Of a stretch of 64,000 bases of DNA, positions 55,281 through 64,000 are shown in pieces. Where the stretch lies: positions 1 through 64,000 of the forward strand of contig CALEZI010000197.1 in NCBI GenBank assembly GCA_937928755.1, written 5' to 3'. The notes under the pieces were generated by a model. That model was not told where the DNA came from and did not search any database. It saw only the letters and a list, made by a program, of their open reading frames with translations. Each line of letters begins with the position of its first letter. The stretch's first letter is position 1. This stretch comes from an uncultured Rhodanobacteraceae bacterium. Lineage in GTDB: Bacteria; Pseudomonadota; Gammaproteobacteria; Xanthomonadales; SZUA-5. The translations under genes were made by a program, and so were the position numbers.

Positions 55281-56203
55281 GCGCACCCGCCCTTCATGAG
55301 CGCCAACCGGATCCGCCGCGCAGTAATGCGCGGTTCCCGCACACGCAGCGTGAGACCCTGATCTTGGCGCTACTTTGCGCGTACATGGCGCAGCCTGGCG
55401 TGACTGCGCCGTCAGCCGCTGCAGTGGCCTGTGCAAAGGGGGCCGCAGTTGCGGCCGCAGCCCCGGTATCAGTGCCAGAGCGCACCCAGGGTCCCGCATG
55501 TACCTGGATGGCGGCCGCGCAACTGGCTGCGGATCCGACGCTGCAGTGGGTCGATGTGCGACCCCTGCAGGCCGACTCCCGCGTGCGGCTCTCGTCAGCC
55601 TGGGATCTGGCGTCCGCGGGCGAACTTGCGGCGGCAGCGCCAGCGGCCCCACGCTTGGCCCTTTACGGCAGTGGACTCGACCGTGTCGCGGTCGATGCCC
55701 ATTGTCGGCAACTTCGCGCGCAGGGCGTGTCCGATGTGCGCGCCGTGCGCGGCGGTCTGCGTGCTGCACTTAAGGCTGGGGTTCCGGCCTGGAGCAAAGG
55801 CCTGAGCGCCGATCAGGCCGACCGGTTTCTGGCCGAGGTCAGCCCTGCGCAGACGCACGCGGCGCTGCGCGAAGGCTCGGCCGCGCTGCTGATCGTGAAT
55901 CACACGACGCGAGACTTTCTTGCAGATGCGGCGCTTGCCGGTGCCAAGCAAGTGGATTCGCTGGCGGCGGTTGAACCCGTGCTTCGCACATTGGAGGCTG
56001 ATACGCCGCTGGTGGTTGCGGCGTCGGCGGCGGAGCGCGAACGTTTGCAGGCGCAACTCGAAGCCACCCGACACGCCGACGCGCTGTTCTGGGTCGCGGG
56101 TGGAACCGAAGCTCTGGGCGCGCACCTCGCCCAGTTCCGCCAGGTCGCCGGCGCTGCCCACACGCCGCTGACGCAACCTTGTTATGCACAGCCGAAGGAA
56201 TGA
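55277..56203 (+). CDS. Tandem rhodanese-like protein lacking catalytic cysteines
   Basis: A 308-residue protein with a hydrophobic segment near 27-60 (a candidate signal or anchor). Two rhodanese-like halves: about 75-170 (LQWVDVRPLQADSRVRLSSA, then RLALYGSGLDRVAVDAHCR, LRAQGVSDVRAVRGGL) and about 185-300 (ALLIVNHTTRDFLADAALAG, PLVVAASAAERERL, ALFWVAGGTEAL). In active rhodaneses a Cys begins the loop after the fourth strand; here those loops read YGSGLDR and AASAAER, so neither half can form a persulfide in the usual way. It is embedded between giant surface proteins by overlapping or adjacent starts. Role unknown; a folding or binding partner is inference. Confidence 0.75.
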   Translation: MSAPALHERQPDPPRSNARFPHTQRETLILALLCAYMAQPGVTAPSAAAVACAKGAAVAAAAPVSVPERTQGPACTWMAAAQLAADPTLQWVDVRPLQADSRVRLSSAWDLASAGELAAAAPAAPRLALYGSGLDRVAVDAHCRQLRAQGVSDVRAVRGGLRAALKAGVPAWSKGLSADQADRFLAEVSPAQTHAALREGSAALLIVNHTTRDFLADAALAGAKQVDSLAAVEPVLRTLEADTPLVVAASAAERERLQAQLEATRHADALFWVAGGTEALGAHLAQFRQVAGAAHTPLTQPCYAQPKE

Positions 56204-56213
56204 GGGGAGTCTC

Positions 56214-59200
56214 TTGCACAGTCGCATCGCGGCATTATTGGTAGTTTGCGCGAGCCTGGCCGGAGCGGTCGAGCGTGCGCATGCCGCCGATCTGACTGTG
56301 GAATCGGGCGTCGTGGTCAAGTTTGGCGCCGACGCCGGGCTGGAGATCCGCGACCTCACGACCATGCACCCGGGCGTGGTTCTGACCTCGCTGCGTGATG
56401 ACAGCGTGGGCGGCCAGACCCAGAGCACCCCAGGAACGCCAGCCGCTGGCGACTGGCTCGGCATCACGGTGAACCAGGCCGTTCCTGAAGATCAACTGCA
56501 ACTGATCAGCACCACCATCCGCTATGCCGGCGCCAGCGGCAACGCGGGCTTGAGCCTGGAATTCCGCAGCTACCCATTGAGTGGATTGCTGCTGGCAAAC
56601 AATCTGATCGGAATCATGGTCCGCAATGGCGGCTCGCCGCTGTTCAATGATGTGAGTGTCCTGGCCAATGCGATAGGTGTGGTCTCGGAGAACTCCAGTC
56701 CGCAGTTCGCCAGCTCCGAGTTCATCGGCAACGCCGACTACGCGATCCGCAATGACACGCCGGCGACGCCGGTGACCGCAACGGGCAACTGGTGGGGCGC
56801 CGCGAGTGGTCCGACCGACCCGGTGGGCAATCCCGCCGGCACGGGTGACCGCGTCAGCACGGGTGTCGACTACGGCAGTTTTGTGGCCCAGCCGGCGCTG
56901 CTTGATTGCCGCATCGTGCCTGCAGACGGGCGCTACAGTGTGTTCGTTCGACAGATCCAGTTGGCATTGCATTGCCGCAATGCAACGCAGTATCGAATCG
57001 CCGAATCGGCCAGTTTTGCCGGCGCCAGTCTGGCGCCGATGAATAGCCCGGTGTCCTTCACGCTGTCTCCCGCCAGCGGCAACAAGACCCTTTACGCGGA
57101 GTTCCGCGGTGTCGGTGGCACGTCCATCGTAGTGAGCACCTCGCAGCCGATGGTCTATACGCCGAGCACGCCCATCGTCTCGTTCTCCGCACCGGGTGAA
57201 AATGCCGTCGTAGCGGGCGTCGTCGGCATCGCCGTCAACGTGGTCGAGCCCGCGGGGCTGGCGATCGACCGCGTTGAGTTTTACGCCGGCAGTGCAGCAC
57301 TTGGCTCAGACTCCAGCGCGCCGTTTACCAGGGATTGGGACTCCGATCTCTTCCCCAACGCGCCGATCCGCCTGCGCGCCGTCGCCTTCAACAGCGAGGG
57401 GCGCAGCAGCGATGCCATTCGCGACGTCTACATCCAGAGACCGGATCCCGATCCGCCGGTCATCACCAACGTGCGTATCGGCGGAGTGCCGCTGACCGAG
57501 GGCATGATCATTACCGCGCCGGGGTCGATCACCGCGACCATCAACGACGCCAGTCTGATACGCGCGACGCTGACTCGTATTGACGGCAATGCCATTGGCA
57601 CAGGCAGTCTCGACGCGCAGCAGTATTCGATCCCCGTGGATTTCGCAGCCATAACCGACGGCCCACACACGATCCGCCTGGAAGCGACCGACCATGTGGA
57701 CAATGTTGGTTTCTTCCAGCGTGACGTGAATGTCCAGATTCCGGTGCCGCCGGCCCCGGTCATCAGCAGTCCTGCCACGGCGATTTCCGTGCAACAGCCG
57801 ACGCTCGCCGTGTCCGGCCAGGCGCAGCCAGGCAGCAGGGTCCAGTTGTACAGCAACGATGTGGCCGTGGGGCCGCTGCTGAACGTCACCGCAGCGGGCA
57901 ACTACAGCGGCAGTGTGGCACTCGTCGAGGGCGTCAATTCGCTCTCCGCCGATGCACGCAACGTTCGCGGCGCCGGCCCGCGTTCGGCCAGTGTCGATGT
58001 CACGTTCGTGGTGCCGGCGCCGCAGGTGCTGATCACGTCGCCCGCCGAGTTTGCGGTAGTCGACGGCGACACCTTGATCAGCGCGGCCATCAGTAACGCG
58101 CTGCCGATCAGCAGTGTGCGTTTCCTGGTCAACGGTCAACTGCAGGCGACCTTGACGGATCCACCGTGGCAAACCCCATGGGTCACATCTGCGCTTGTCG
58201 ATGGCAATTACGACGTCCGTGTCGAAGCGACCAACAGCGGTGGGACCGAGGGATCTGCCGAACGCACGGTCACCATTCGCCATGCGCCACCACCACCGCC
58301 GCCGTTTGTGGCGCCTTATCTGGCCACCGGGGTGGTAGCCACCCCAGCGGCGAGCTTCGGCGAGCGCAATATCGTCATCACTGGCCGGGTAGTGGACGGC
58401 GACGGCAATGCGGTCGGCAATTCGAGTCTGGCCGTGCTCTTGCGCGTCGAAGGTTTTGAGCGACGAATCACCGTGGTCGCCGACGCCGCAGGCGATTTCC
58501 GTTACGACTTTGTGCCGCAGCAAAGCGATAGCGGGCGCTTCTCGGTGGCCGTGGTGCATCCCGACGAGACCGTCGTGCCTGAACTGGCGGCCTTCACCAT
58601 CAATCGCTTGAGCACCGCGCAAACTACGTTGGCGGTCAACGCCGCGCGTAACTTCGCTCAACAGTTTCCGGTGGTGGTCAGTGCTGGACCTGGCGACGGC
58701 TCCAATGGCGTGCGCATCGTCGCCCTGGCCGAAGATCAGCCCAGCGGCAGCCTGCCGGCAGGAATCGCCTTCGCCGCGCCACCGCCAGTGAATCTCGCCG
58801 CCAACAGCGCCACGTCACTGCAACTGGAACTGACGGGCAATGCGACGGCAGCAGAAACCGGCAGCCTGATCCTTGCGCTGCTAGCCAATGACTCGGCAAA
58901 CGTGCGCCGGGCAACTATTCGAGTTGACTATCAGCTTTACCCCGCAGAGCCGGCGCTGGTGCCAGTGCCGGCAAGCCTGCGCACCGGCGTGCGTCAGGGC
59001 CAGAGCGTCACCGAGGTGTTGCGCATCGAAAATCGAGGTCTGGTGGCGGCGACCAATGTGCAGTTGGCTTTGCTCGATAGCGCCGGCACCGGGCCAGCTC
59101 CGGCATGGGCCTACCTTGCCACCATCGCGAATCTCGGCACGCTGGCCGTCGGCGCCGGGGAAGGCGTGCAGATCTCCGCTTCGCCGACTGCCGAAGTCAG

Positions 59201-60326
59201 CGACGGGATCTACAATCTGCGCCTGCGGGTCACCGCCGATAACGCCACCGGCGGTGATATCCCGGTGGCGATTCAGGTCACTCAGGCCGGCGACGGCAGC
59301 GTGCGCTTCACCGCCGCGGATATCTTCACCAACACGCTGGACGCCCAAGGCAACTTGATCGTCGGACTGGCGAACGCCAACATTCGACTGCAGAGCGAAA
59401 CCAACAGTACCCTGACCGCACAGGGCGTCACCAATGGCATTGGGCAGGCGGTTGTCGGGCCACTGCCCGCTGGTCGCTACACCTGGCGTGCGACCGGTCC
59501 AAGCCACGCCGAAGCCACCGGTCGCGTGTTGATTCGTCCGGCGACCACCATCGACGAGCGCGTCTTCCTGGATTTCGACGTGGTCACCGTGGAATGGTCG
59601 GTCGAGGAAACCACCATCGTCGATCAGTACAACATCGTACTGAGTGCAACCTTCCAGACGCTTGTCCCTGCACCGGTCGTGCTGATCGAACCACTGGCGA
59701 TCAATCTGCCGCTCATGCAGGTGGGGGAGGTCATCACGGGTGAGGTGACCGTGACCAACTATGGTCTGGTGCGTGCCGACAATGTGGTGTTCACGCCGCC
59801 GATCATGGACCCCTACTACCGCATTGAATTTCTCGGCACGCTGCCGAACGAACTGGCGGCGCGCCAGCGCGTCAGTTTGCCCTACCGCATTACCAAACTG
59901 CCGGGTTCCCTGGTCGCCGCTGCCGGAGACAAGGCTGGGTTGCTTCACAGGGTCTATGACAGTCTCGTCGGTGCACAAAAGACAACGGCGACCTGCAGCG
60001 TCTACAACAACGCCGCCCAGGTCGAATACGACTATGCCTGTGCGTCCGGTGATCGCCGAGGCGGCGCCGCGAGCTGCGCGTTCAACCAGGCACAAGGCAG
60101 TAGCTGTGGGGGTGGGGGCGGCCAACCGCAGGTCTACGGCGGACGCTGCAATGGGTCCGGACCCAATGGCTGCGGCGACTGGGGCGGTTTCGGAGGCAGC
60201 GGAGGCGCCGGGGAATCAAGCCCGGCGGCTGCTGGCTGCCGGCCCGACTGCGGTTGCGCCTGCAGTGGCGGCGGGGGTGGTACGGGTGGCGGCCAAGGAA
60301 GCGGCGGCGGCGGCGACCCACGATGA
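56214..60326 (+). CDS. Giant exported Ig/CARDB-domain protein with Cys/Gly-rich tail
   Basis: A 1370-residue protein. Start TTG at 56214 is chosen because GAGGGGAG lies a few bases upstream and the signal HSRIAALLVVCASLAGAVERA follows; the ATG at 56184 would overlap the previous gene. Residues 25-210 form a beta-helix (DLTVESGVVVKFGADAGLEI at the start, GNWWGAASGPTDP at the end). Ig-like domains follow (APGENAVVAGVVGIAVNV, SPATAISVQQPTLAVSG, TSPAEFAVVDGDTLISA), then CARDB-like segments and a transthyretin-like stretch (about 1030-1120). The last 100 residues contain about ten cysteines among glycines (CSVYNN, GRCNGSGPNGCGDWGGFG, CRPDCGCACSG). The stop overlaps the RHS gene. Confidence 0.8.
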   Translation: MHSRIAALLVVCASLAGAVERAHAADLTVESGVVVKFGADAGLEIRDLTTMHPGVVLTSLRDDSVGGQTQSTPGTPAAGDWLGITVNQAVPEDQLQLISTTIRYAGASGNAGLSLEFRSYPLSGLLLANNLIGIMVRNGGSPLFNDVSVLANAIGVVSENSSPQFASSEFIGNADYAIRNDTPATPVTATGNWWGAASGPTDPVGNPAGTGDRVSTGVDYGSFVAQPALLDCRIVPADGRYSVFVRQIQLALHCRNATQYRIAESASFAGASLAPMNSPVSFTLSPASGNKTLYAEFRGVGGTSIVVSTSQPMVYTPSTPIVSFSAPGENAVVAGVVGIAVNVVEPAGLAIDRVEFYAGSAALGSDSSAPFTRDWDSDLFPNAPIRLRAVAFNSEGRSSDAIRDVYIQRPDPDPPVITNVRIGGVPLTEGMIITAPGSITATINDASLIRATLTRIDGNAIGTGSLDAQQYSIPVDFAAITDGPHTIRLEATDHVDNVGFFQRDVNVQIPVPPAPVISSPATAISVQQPTLAVSGQAQPGSRVQLYSNDVAVGPLLNVTAAGNYSGSVALVEGVNSLSADARNVRGAGPRSASVDVTFVVPAPQVLITSPAEFAVVDGDTLISAAISNALPISSVRFLVNGQLQATLTDPPWQTPWVTSALVDGNYDVRVEATNSGGTEGSAERTVTIRHAPPPPPPFVAPYLATGVVATPAASFGERNIVITGRVVDGDGNAVGNSSLAVLLRVEGFERRITVVADAAGDFRYDFVPQQSDSGRFSVAVVHPDETVVPELAAFTINRLSTAQTTLAVNAARNFAQQFPVVVSAGPGDGSNGVRIVALAEDQPSGSLPAGIAFAAPPPVNLAANSATSLQLELTGNATAAETGSLILALLANDSANVRRATIRVDYQLYPAEPALVPVPASLRTGVRQGQSVTEVLRIENRGLVAATNVQLALLDSAGTGPAPAWAYLATIANLGTLAVGAGEGVQISASPTAEVSDGIYNLRLRVTADNATGGDIPVAIQVTQAGDGSVRFTAADIFTNTLDAQGNLIVGLANANIRLQSETNSTLTAQGVTNGIGQAVVGPLPAGRYTWRATGPSHAEATGRVLIRPATTIDERVFLDFDVVTVEWSVEETTIVDQYNIVLSATFQTLVPAPVVLIEPLAINLPLMQVGEVITGEVTVTNYGLVRADNVVFTPPIMDPYYRIEFLGTLPNELAARQRVSLPYRITKLPGSLVAAAGDKAGLLHRVYDSLVGAQKTTATCSVYNNAAQVEYDYACASGDRRGGAASCAFNQAQGSSCGGGGGQPQVYGGRCNGSGPNGCGDWGGFGGSGGAGESSPAAAGCRPDCGCACSGGGGGTGGGQGSGGGGDPR

Positions 60327-63300
60327 TCTACTCAATAGGAACCCAACCTTTGCGCGTTGCTCTGTTTGTCCTGCTGCTGTGCCTGACATCCACGGCCTGG
60401 TCGGCCCCGCAAGTCCGCTTCCCCGACGGCGATCTCGCTTACGCGCAGACCGACCTGTCGGTCCCGGTGCGCGGCGGCGCGGTAGTGCTGTCGCGCACCT
60501 GGGCGGATGGTCGCTGGTATCTGAACCCGGCGTGGGCGGATCTGAAGCTGACGCTGGACGCGGTGGACGGCTCGGTGCGCTCGATCCAGCGGGGTGGGGC
60601 GGTGTTCGCCAAGTCGGGCAACAGTGTGTTCGTGACCGATGATCGCTTCTTCATCCGCCAGACCACGGCGCCGGACGGTTGGCGTTGGTACGACCGCATC
60701 GGCAACTGGATCGACTACGACGCCAATGGCCGCATCTTGCGCTACGGCGATCGCAACGACGTGCAGGTGAGCTTCACCCGCAATGGCAGCGGCCAGATCG
60801 AGCACGTGCGCGACCATGCTGGCGCAGTAGCGTTGACCCTGACCTGGAGCGGCGATCACATCGCCACGGCTCGGGATCGAGATAACCGTGAGGTGGAGTA
60901 TTTCTGGACCAACGGGCAGCTCGATCGGGTGAACGATGTGCTCGACTACGACTGGACCTACCTCTACGACAGCAATGGCCAACTCACCCAGATCACCGAT
61001 CCGGAGAATCGGGTGTGGGAGATCACCTACGTGCAGAGCTTCCGGGTGAGCGGCAGCGGCGCGCCGCCGGGAGTATCGACGTCCGGGCGGCTGGCGCGGG
61101 ATTTTCGGGTCAGCGCGGTGTGGAAGCTGAAGAACCCGCTGAACAAGGAGACCGTCTACGAGTACGACTACAGCCGCGAGCGCCGACAGTGGTCGGTGAT
61201 CGAACGCACGCCGGGTGGCAAGCGCACGGAGCGCGTCTACGACCGCGATGGTCGATTGCTGAGCATGGAAGAAGGCACAACGCCGACCTACCAGCGCACG
61301 CTGGATGGCCCGCGCATCGAGATCCTGCGCGATGAGCGTGGGCTGATTACCCGCCGCGAACTCGACAGCTATCGCAATCCGCTGCGCATCACCTACCCCG
61401 ATGGCAGCAGCGAGCGCTGGACTTACCACGCGCAGTTCAGCTTTCCGACCGAGCACATCGATGCGCGCGGCACACGCACTACCTGGGATTACGATGCCAA
61501 AGGCAATTTGACCGAGCGCATCGTGGCCGTAGACACACCCGAAGCGCAGCGCACCACCTACGTGTACAACGCCTTTGGCGAGCTCACGACGATGACCGTC
61601 TTTGGGGCAACACCGGCCGAGGATGCAAGCACCGAGTACGAGTACGACGCCTTTGGCAATCTCAACAAGATCACCGATGCCGAGGGCGGGGAGGTCAGCG
61701 GGACCCACAACGGCATGGGCAAGGTGCTGACCCAAACCGATCCGCGTGGCAAAGTCTGGACCTACACCTACAACGCTCGCGGCGAGTTGCTGACGCAGCA
61801 AGATCCGATCAACCCGGCCACGACGCACACCTACGACAAGGTGGGTAATCGCAAGACGACGGAAGATCCATCAGACGCCACCACCACCTTCACCTACGAC
61901 GGCCTCAATCGCCGGCTGACCAGTACCGATGACGACGGTGGCGTCACCACCACCACCTACGACGACGACGGCCGGGTGACGCGCCAGGAAGACGCCTCCG
62001 GCCAGTTCAGCGCCTATGACTACGACACGCGCGGCCGCCTGATCACGGTGACCGACGCGGTCGGCAATATCACGCGCACGATCTACGGCACGCCGAGCGA
62101 TGGCCTGGATGGCCTGATCGCGGCGATGCAGTACCCGAGTCACCGCGAGGAATACAAGTACGACACCCGCGATCGGCGCACTCAGATCATCCGCATCCAC
62201 CCGGCCGAAGGCGCAGTTCCGGAACGCCGCGAGACCACGATCAGCGCGTATGCCGCTGTCGGCAACCTGATTGCCAGCACCGATGCGCTGGGGCGCAGCA
62301 CGCTCAACACCTATGACCGTCGCCAACGCCTGACCGAGAGCACCGATGCGCTCGGCGGCAGAACCCGCTACGTCTACGACACGCGCGACAATCTGCTCAG
62401 CCTCACCGACGCCAACGATAATATCCACCGGTTCACTTACGACAAGCTGGATCGCACTCTCAGCGACGCGCGTCCGCTCGGCCAGACCATCCGCTACATC
62501 TATGACCCCAACGGCAACCTGATCGAACGCATCGACCCGCTCAACCAGCGCGCGGTCCATCGCTACGACGATGCCAACCGCCGCGACCGCTCCGAGTACT
62601 TCGAAGCGGGCGCCACCACCGCCCACAAAACGGTCAACTTCAGCTTCGACGAGCGCAATCTGCTCACCGGCTACAACGATGGCACCACCAGCGCCACTTA
62701 CGTTTACGACAACCTCGGCCGCAAGACCAGCGAGACCGTTGACTACGGCAACTTCAACATCAGCAACGGCTACACGTACTACGCCAACGGTCAGAAGCAA
62801 AGCTACACCGCCCCCGATGGCACGCTGATCAGCTACGCCTACACCAACCACGGCCAGCTCAATCGCCTGACCATTCCCGGCGAAGGCGACATCGTCTACA
62901 GCAACTTCAAGTGGACCCGGCCGCAGACCATCACCTATCCCGGCAACACGATCCGCACCGTCGGTTATGACGCTCTGATGCGCACCAAGACCATCCACGT
63001 GCGCAACAGCCAGAACCAGGTGCTGATGGACTACGGTTACGACTACGACGCGGTCGGCAACATCACCGAGAAGCGCACCGAATACGGCCCGCACCGCTAC
63101 CAGTACGACAACCTCGATCGGCTCACGGTCGCCGACTATCCCAACGGCCCGCAGAACGACCAGATCAACGACAGCTTCGCACCGAACACGTTCCCGTTTG
63201 CCGACGACCGCTACAGCTACGATCTGATCGGAAACCGCCAGACCGACCAGGCGCAGACCGCAACCACACCGTGGACCTACAACGGCAACAACGAACTGCT

Positions 63301-64000
63301 GCACGCCGGGTTCGCCGCGTTCGACTTCAACGCCGCCGGCAGCACCATTGCCGAGCGCGACCCACAGACCGAAGCCGCCACACGAACCTACCGCTACAAC
63401 AGCGAAGAGCGGATGAGCGAGGTACGCGGGGAAGCCAATCAACCGATCGCGAGCTACTACTACGATCCGCAAGGCCGCCGGCTGTGGAAAACCCTGCAAC
63501 CCGGCGCAGTAGGGCACAGCGGGGCCGCGGGACCGGAAACCACCTACCTCGCCTATAGCGATGACGGCTATGCGGCGGAGTTCACATTACCGGGAACGCC
63601 CGCGGAAGCGCCGGGTACCGGACCCATTGCCAGTCAGTACAGCAATCTCTGGATTTTCGCACCAATGGGCATCTGGTCCACCGACCCGATCGCCAGCAAG
63701 ACCCCAATGGGCTGGCGCTATCTGCAGACCGACCACCTTGGCACGCCGCAAGTGACAATCAATAGCGCCGGAACCGCGAGTGGCCAACTGCGATTTGCTG
63801 CGTTCGGCAATACGCGAGAGCAGGGCGAACCGCAGGTGCTGCGCTTTGCCGGGCAGATTGGGGATCGCGAGACTGAGATGCACCACAACTACTTCCGGGA
63901 TTATGAGCCGCAAATTGGAAGATATGTGGAGACTGATCCGATCGGGATTCATGGCGGAGTGGTCGGTTTCGTTTACGCTAACAACGCGCCAATATGGGTA
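60323..64000 (+). CDS. Exported RHS/YD-repeat protein, 3' end beyond window
   Basis: At least 1226 residues, open to the window end. Signal peptide RVALFVLLLCLTSTAWS. An N-terminal DUF6531-like part (about 25-150) precedes some 25 YD repeats (YDxxGR-x-x-x-xTD patterns such as YDTRGRLITVTDAVGN). The last visible part is the RHS core signature MHHNYFRDYEPQIGRYVETD, then PIGIHGG and YANNAP, after which polymorphic toxins carry a variable C-terminal domain. That domain, and any immunity gene, lie outside the window. No PAAR or VgrG part is present, so export is by Sec rather than direct T6SS loading. The start overlaps the upstream stop by 4 bases. Confidence 0.88.
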   Translation, partial: MIYSIGTQPLRVALFVLLLCLTSTAWSAPQVRFPDGDLAYAQTDLSVPVRGGAVVLSRTWADGRWYLNPAWADLKLTLDAVDGSVRSIQRGGAVFAKSGNSVFVTDDRFFIRQTTAPDGWRWYDRIGNWIDYDANGRILRYGDRNDVQVSFTRNGSGQIEHVRDHAGAVALTLTWSGDHIATARDRDNREVEYFWTNGQLDRVNDVLDYDWTYLYDSNGQLTQITDPENRVWEITYVQSFRVSGSGAPPGVSTSGRLARDFRVSAVWKLKNPLNKETVYEYDYSRERRQWSVIERTPGGKRTERVYDRDGRLLSMEEGTTPTYQRTLDGPRIEILRDERGLITRRELDSYRNPLRITYPDGSSERWTYHAQFSFPTEHIDARGTRTTWDYDAKGNLTERIVAVDTPEAQRTTYVYNAFGELTTMTVFGATPAEDASTEYEYDAFGNLNKITDAEGGEVSGTHNGMGKVLTQTDPRGKVWTYTYNARGELLTQQDPINPATTHTYDKVGNRKTTEDPSDATTTFTYDGLNRRLTSTDDDGGVTTTTYDDDGRVTRQEDASGQFSAYDYDTRGRLITVTDAVGNITRTIYGTPSDGLDGLIAAMQYPSHREEYKYDTRDRRTQIIRIHPAEGAVPERRETTISAYAAVGNLIASTDALGRSTLNTYDRRQRLTESTDALGGRTRYVYDTRDNLLSLTDANDNIHRFTYDKLDRTLSDARPLGQTIRYIYDPNGNLIERIDPLNQRAVHRYDDANRRDRSEYFEAGATTAHKTVNFSFDERNLLTGYNDGTTSATYVYDNLGRKTSETVDYGNFNISNGYTYYANGQKQSYTAPDGTLISYAYTNHGQLNRLTIPGEGDIVYSNFKWTRPQTITYPGNTIRTVGYDALMRTKTIHVRNSQNQVLMDYGYDYDAVGNITEKRTEYGPHRYQYDNLDRLTVADYPNGPQNDQINDSFAPNTFPFADDRYSYDLIGNRQTDQAQTATTPWTYNGNNELLHAGFAAFDFNAAGSTIAERDPQTEAATRTYRYNSEERMSEVRGEANQPIASYYYDPQGRRLWKTLQPGAVGHSGAAGPETTYLAYSDDGYAAEFTLPGTPAEAPGTGPIASQYSNLWIFAPMGIWSTDPIASKTPMGWRYLQTDHLGTPQVTINSAGTASGQLRFAAFGNTREQGEPQVLRFAGQIGDRETEMHHNYFRDYEPQIGRYVETDPIGIHGGVVGFVYANNAPIWV

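Noticed and set aside
57306..58661. 451-codon minus-strand frame opposite the Ig-domain protein
   Set aside because: No motif, and the plus strand encodes well-formed Ig repeats with correct spacing.

Overview
The window is high-GC DNA from a bacterium, most likely a gammaproteobacterium of the Xanthomonadales/Lysobacterales type. This rests on base composition, on very large repeat-rich secreted proteins, on an F-x-x-G-F-E motif near the C-termini of secreted proteins, and on phage tail-collar/DUF6916 clusters. It is family-level inference; no rRNA, tRNA or marker gene is present to fix the taxon.

Layout. 0-3.8 kb: a histidine kinase and NtrC-type response regulator pair, followed by a small exported protein with its own near-perfect sigma-54 promoter. 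4.0-7.7 kb: a Fur-box-controlled ferric iron ABC transporter (fbpABC). 8.0-14.2 kb: an unusual cluster with a Nif11-type small peptide, a sulfotransferase and an aspartyl/asparaginyl beta-hydroxylase coupled by ATGA overlaps, then a GNAT acetyltransferase, two DUF6916 proteins and three tail-collar (microcystin-dependent-protein-like) proteins. 14.3-23.8 kb: a 3178-residue exported protein of beta-helix, Ig, DUF11 and Calx-beta modules. 23.9-32.5 kb: an accessory zone with a vapBC-type toxin-antitoxin pair, many gene remnants (TPR/cyclase-like, MmcQ/YjbR, IS91 transposase, Fic), dispersed repeats, a pilin-like lipoprotein, a trypsin-like protease, an exported acyl-carrier-protein-like protein with Glu at the prosthetic-group site, and a very acidic repeat frame interrupted by a TGA.

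32.9-36.6 kb: a three-gene coupled operon (DUF805, an FAD oxidoreductase-methyltransferase fusion, an exported protein). 37.7-41.9 kb: an AcoR-type sigma-54 activator divergent from an aldehyde dehydrogenase plus DUF779 operon, with a sigma-54 promoter and palindromic activator sites between them. 42.0-44.2 kb: a frameshifted papain-like peptidase, a delta-60 repeat exported protein and another IS91 remnant.

44.4 kb to the window end: one long operon behind a strong sigma-70 promoter with a 13-bp palindrome on its -35 box. It encodes two giant exported Ig/DUF11-type proteins (1454 and 2086 residues), a tandem rhodanese-like protein without catalytic cysteines, a 1370-residue Ig-domain protein with a Cys/Gly-rich tail, and an exported RHS/YD-repeat protein that runs off the window. 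Three of the four junctions are ATGA overlaps, so the five proteins are probably made together as one surface or secreted system. This operon and the Nif11/sulfotransferase/hydroxylase/tail-collar cluster are the two best candidates for undescribed systems.
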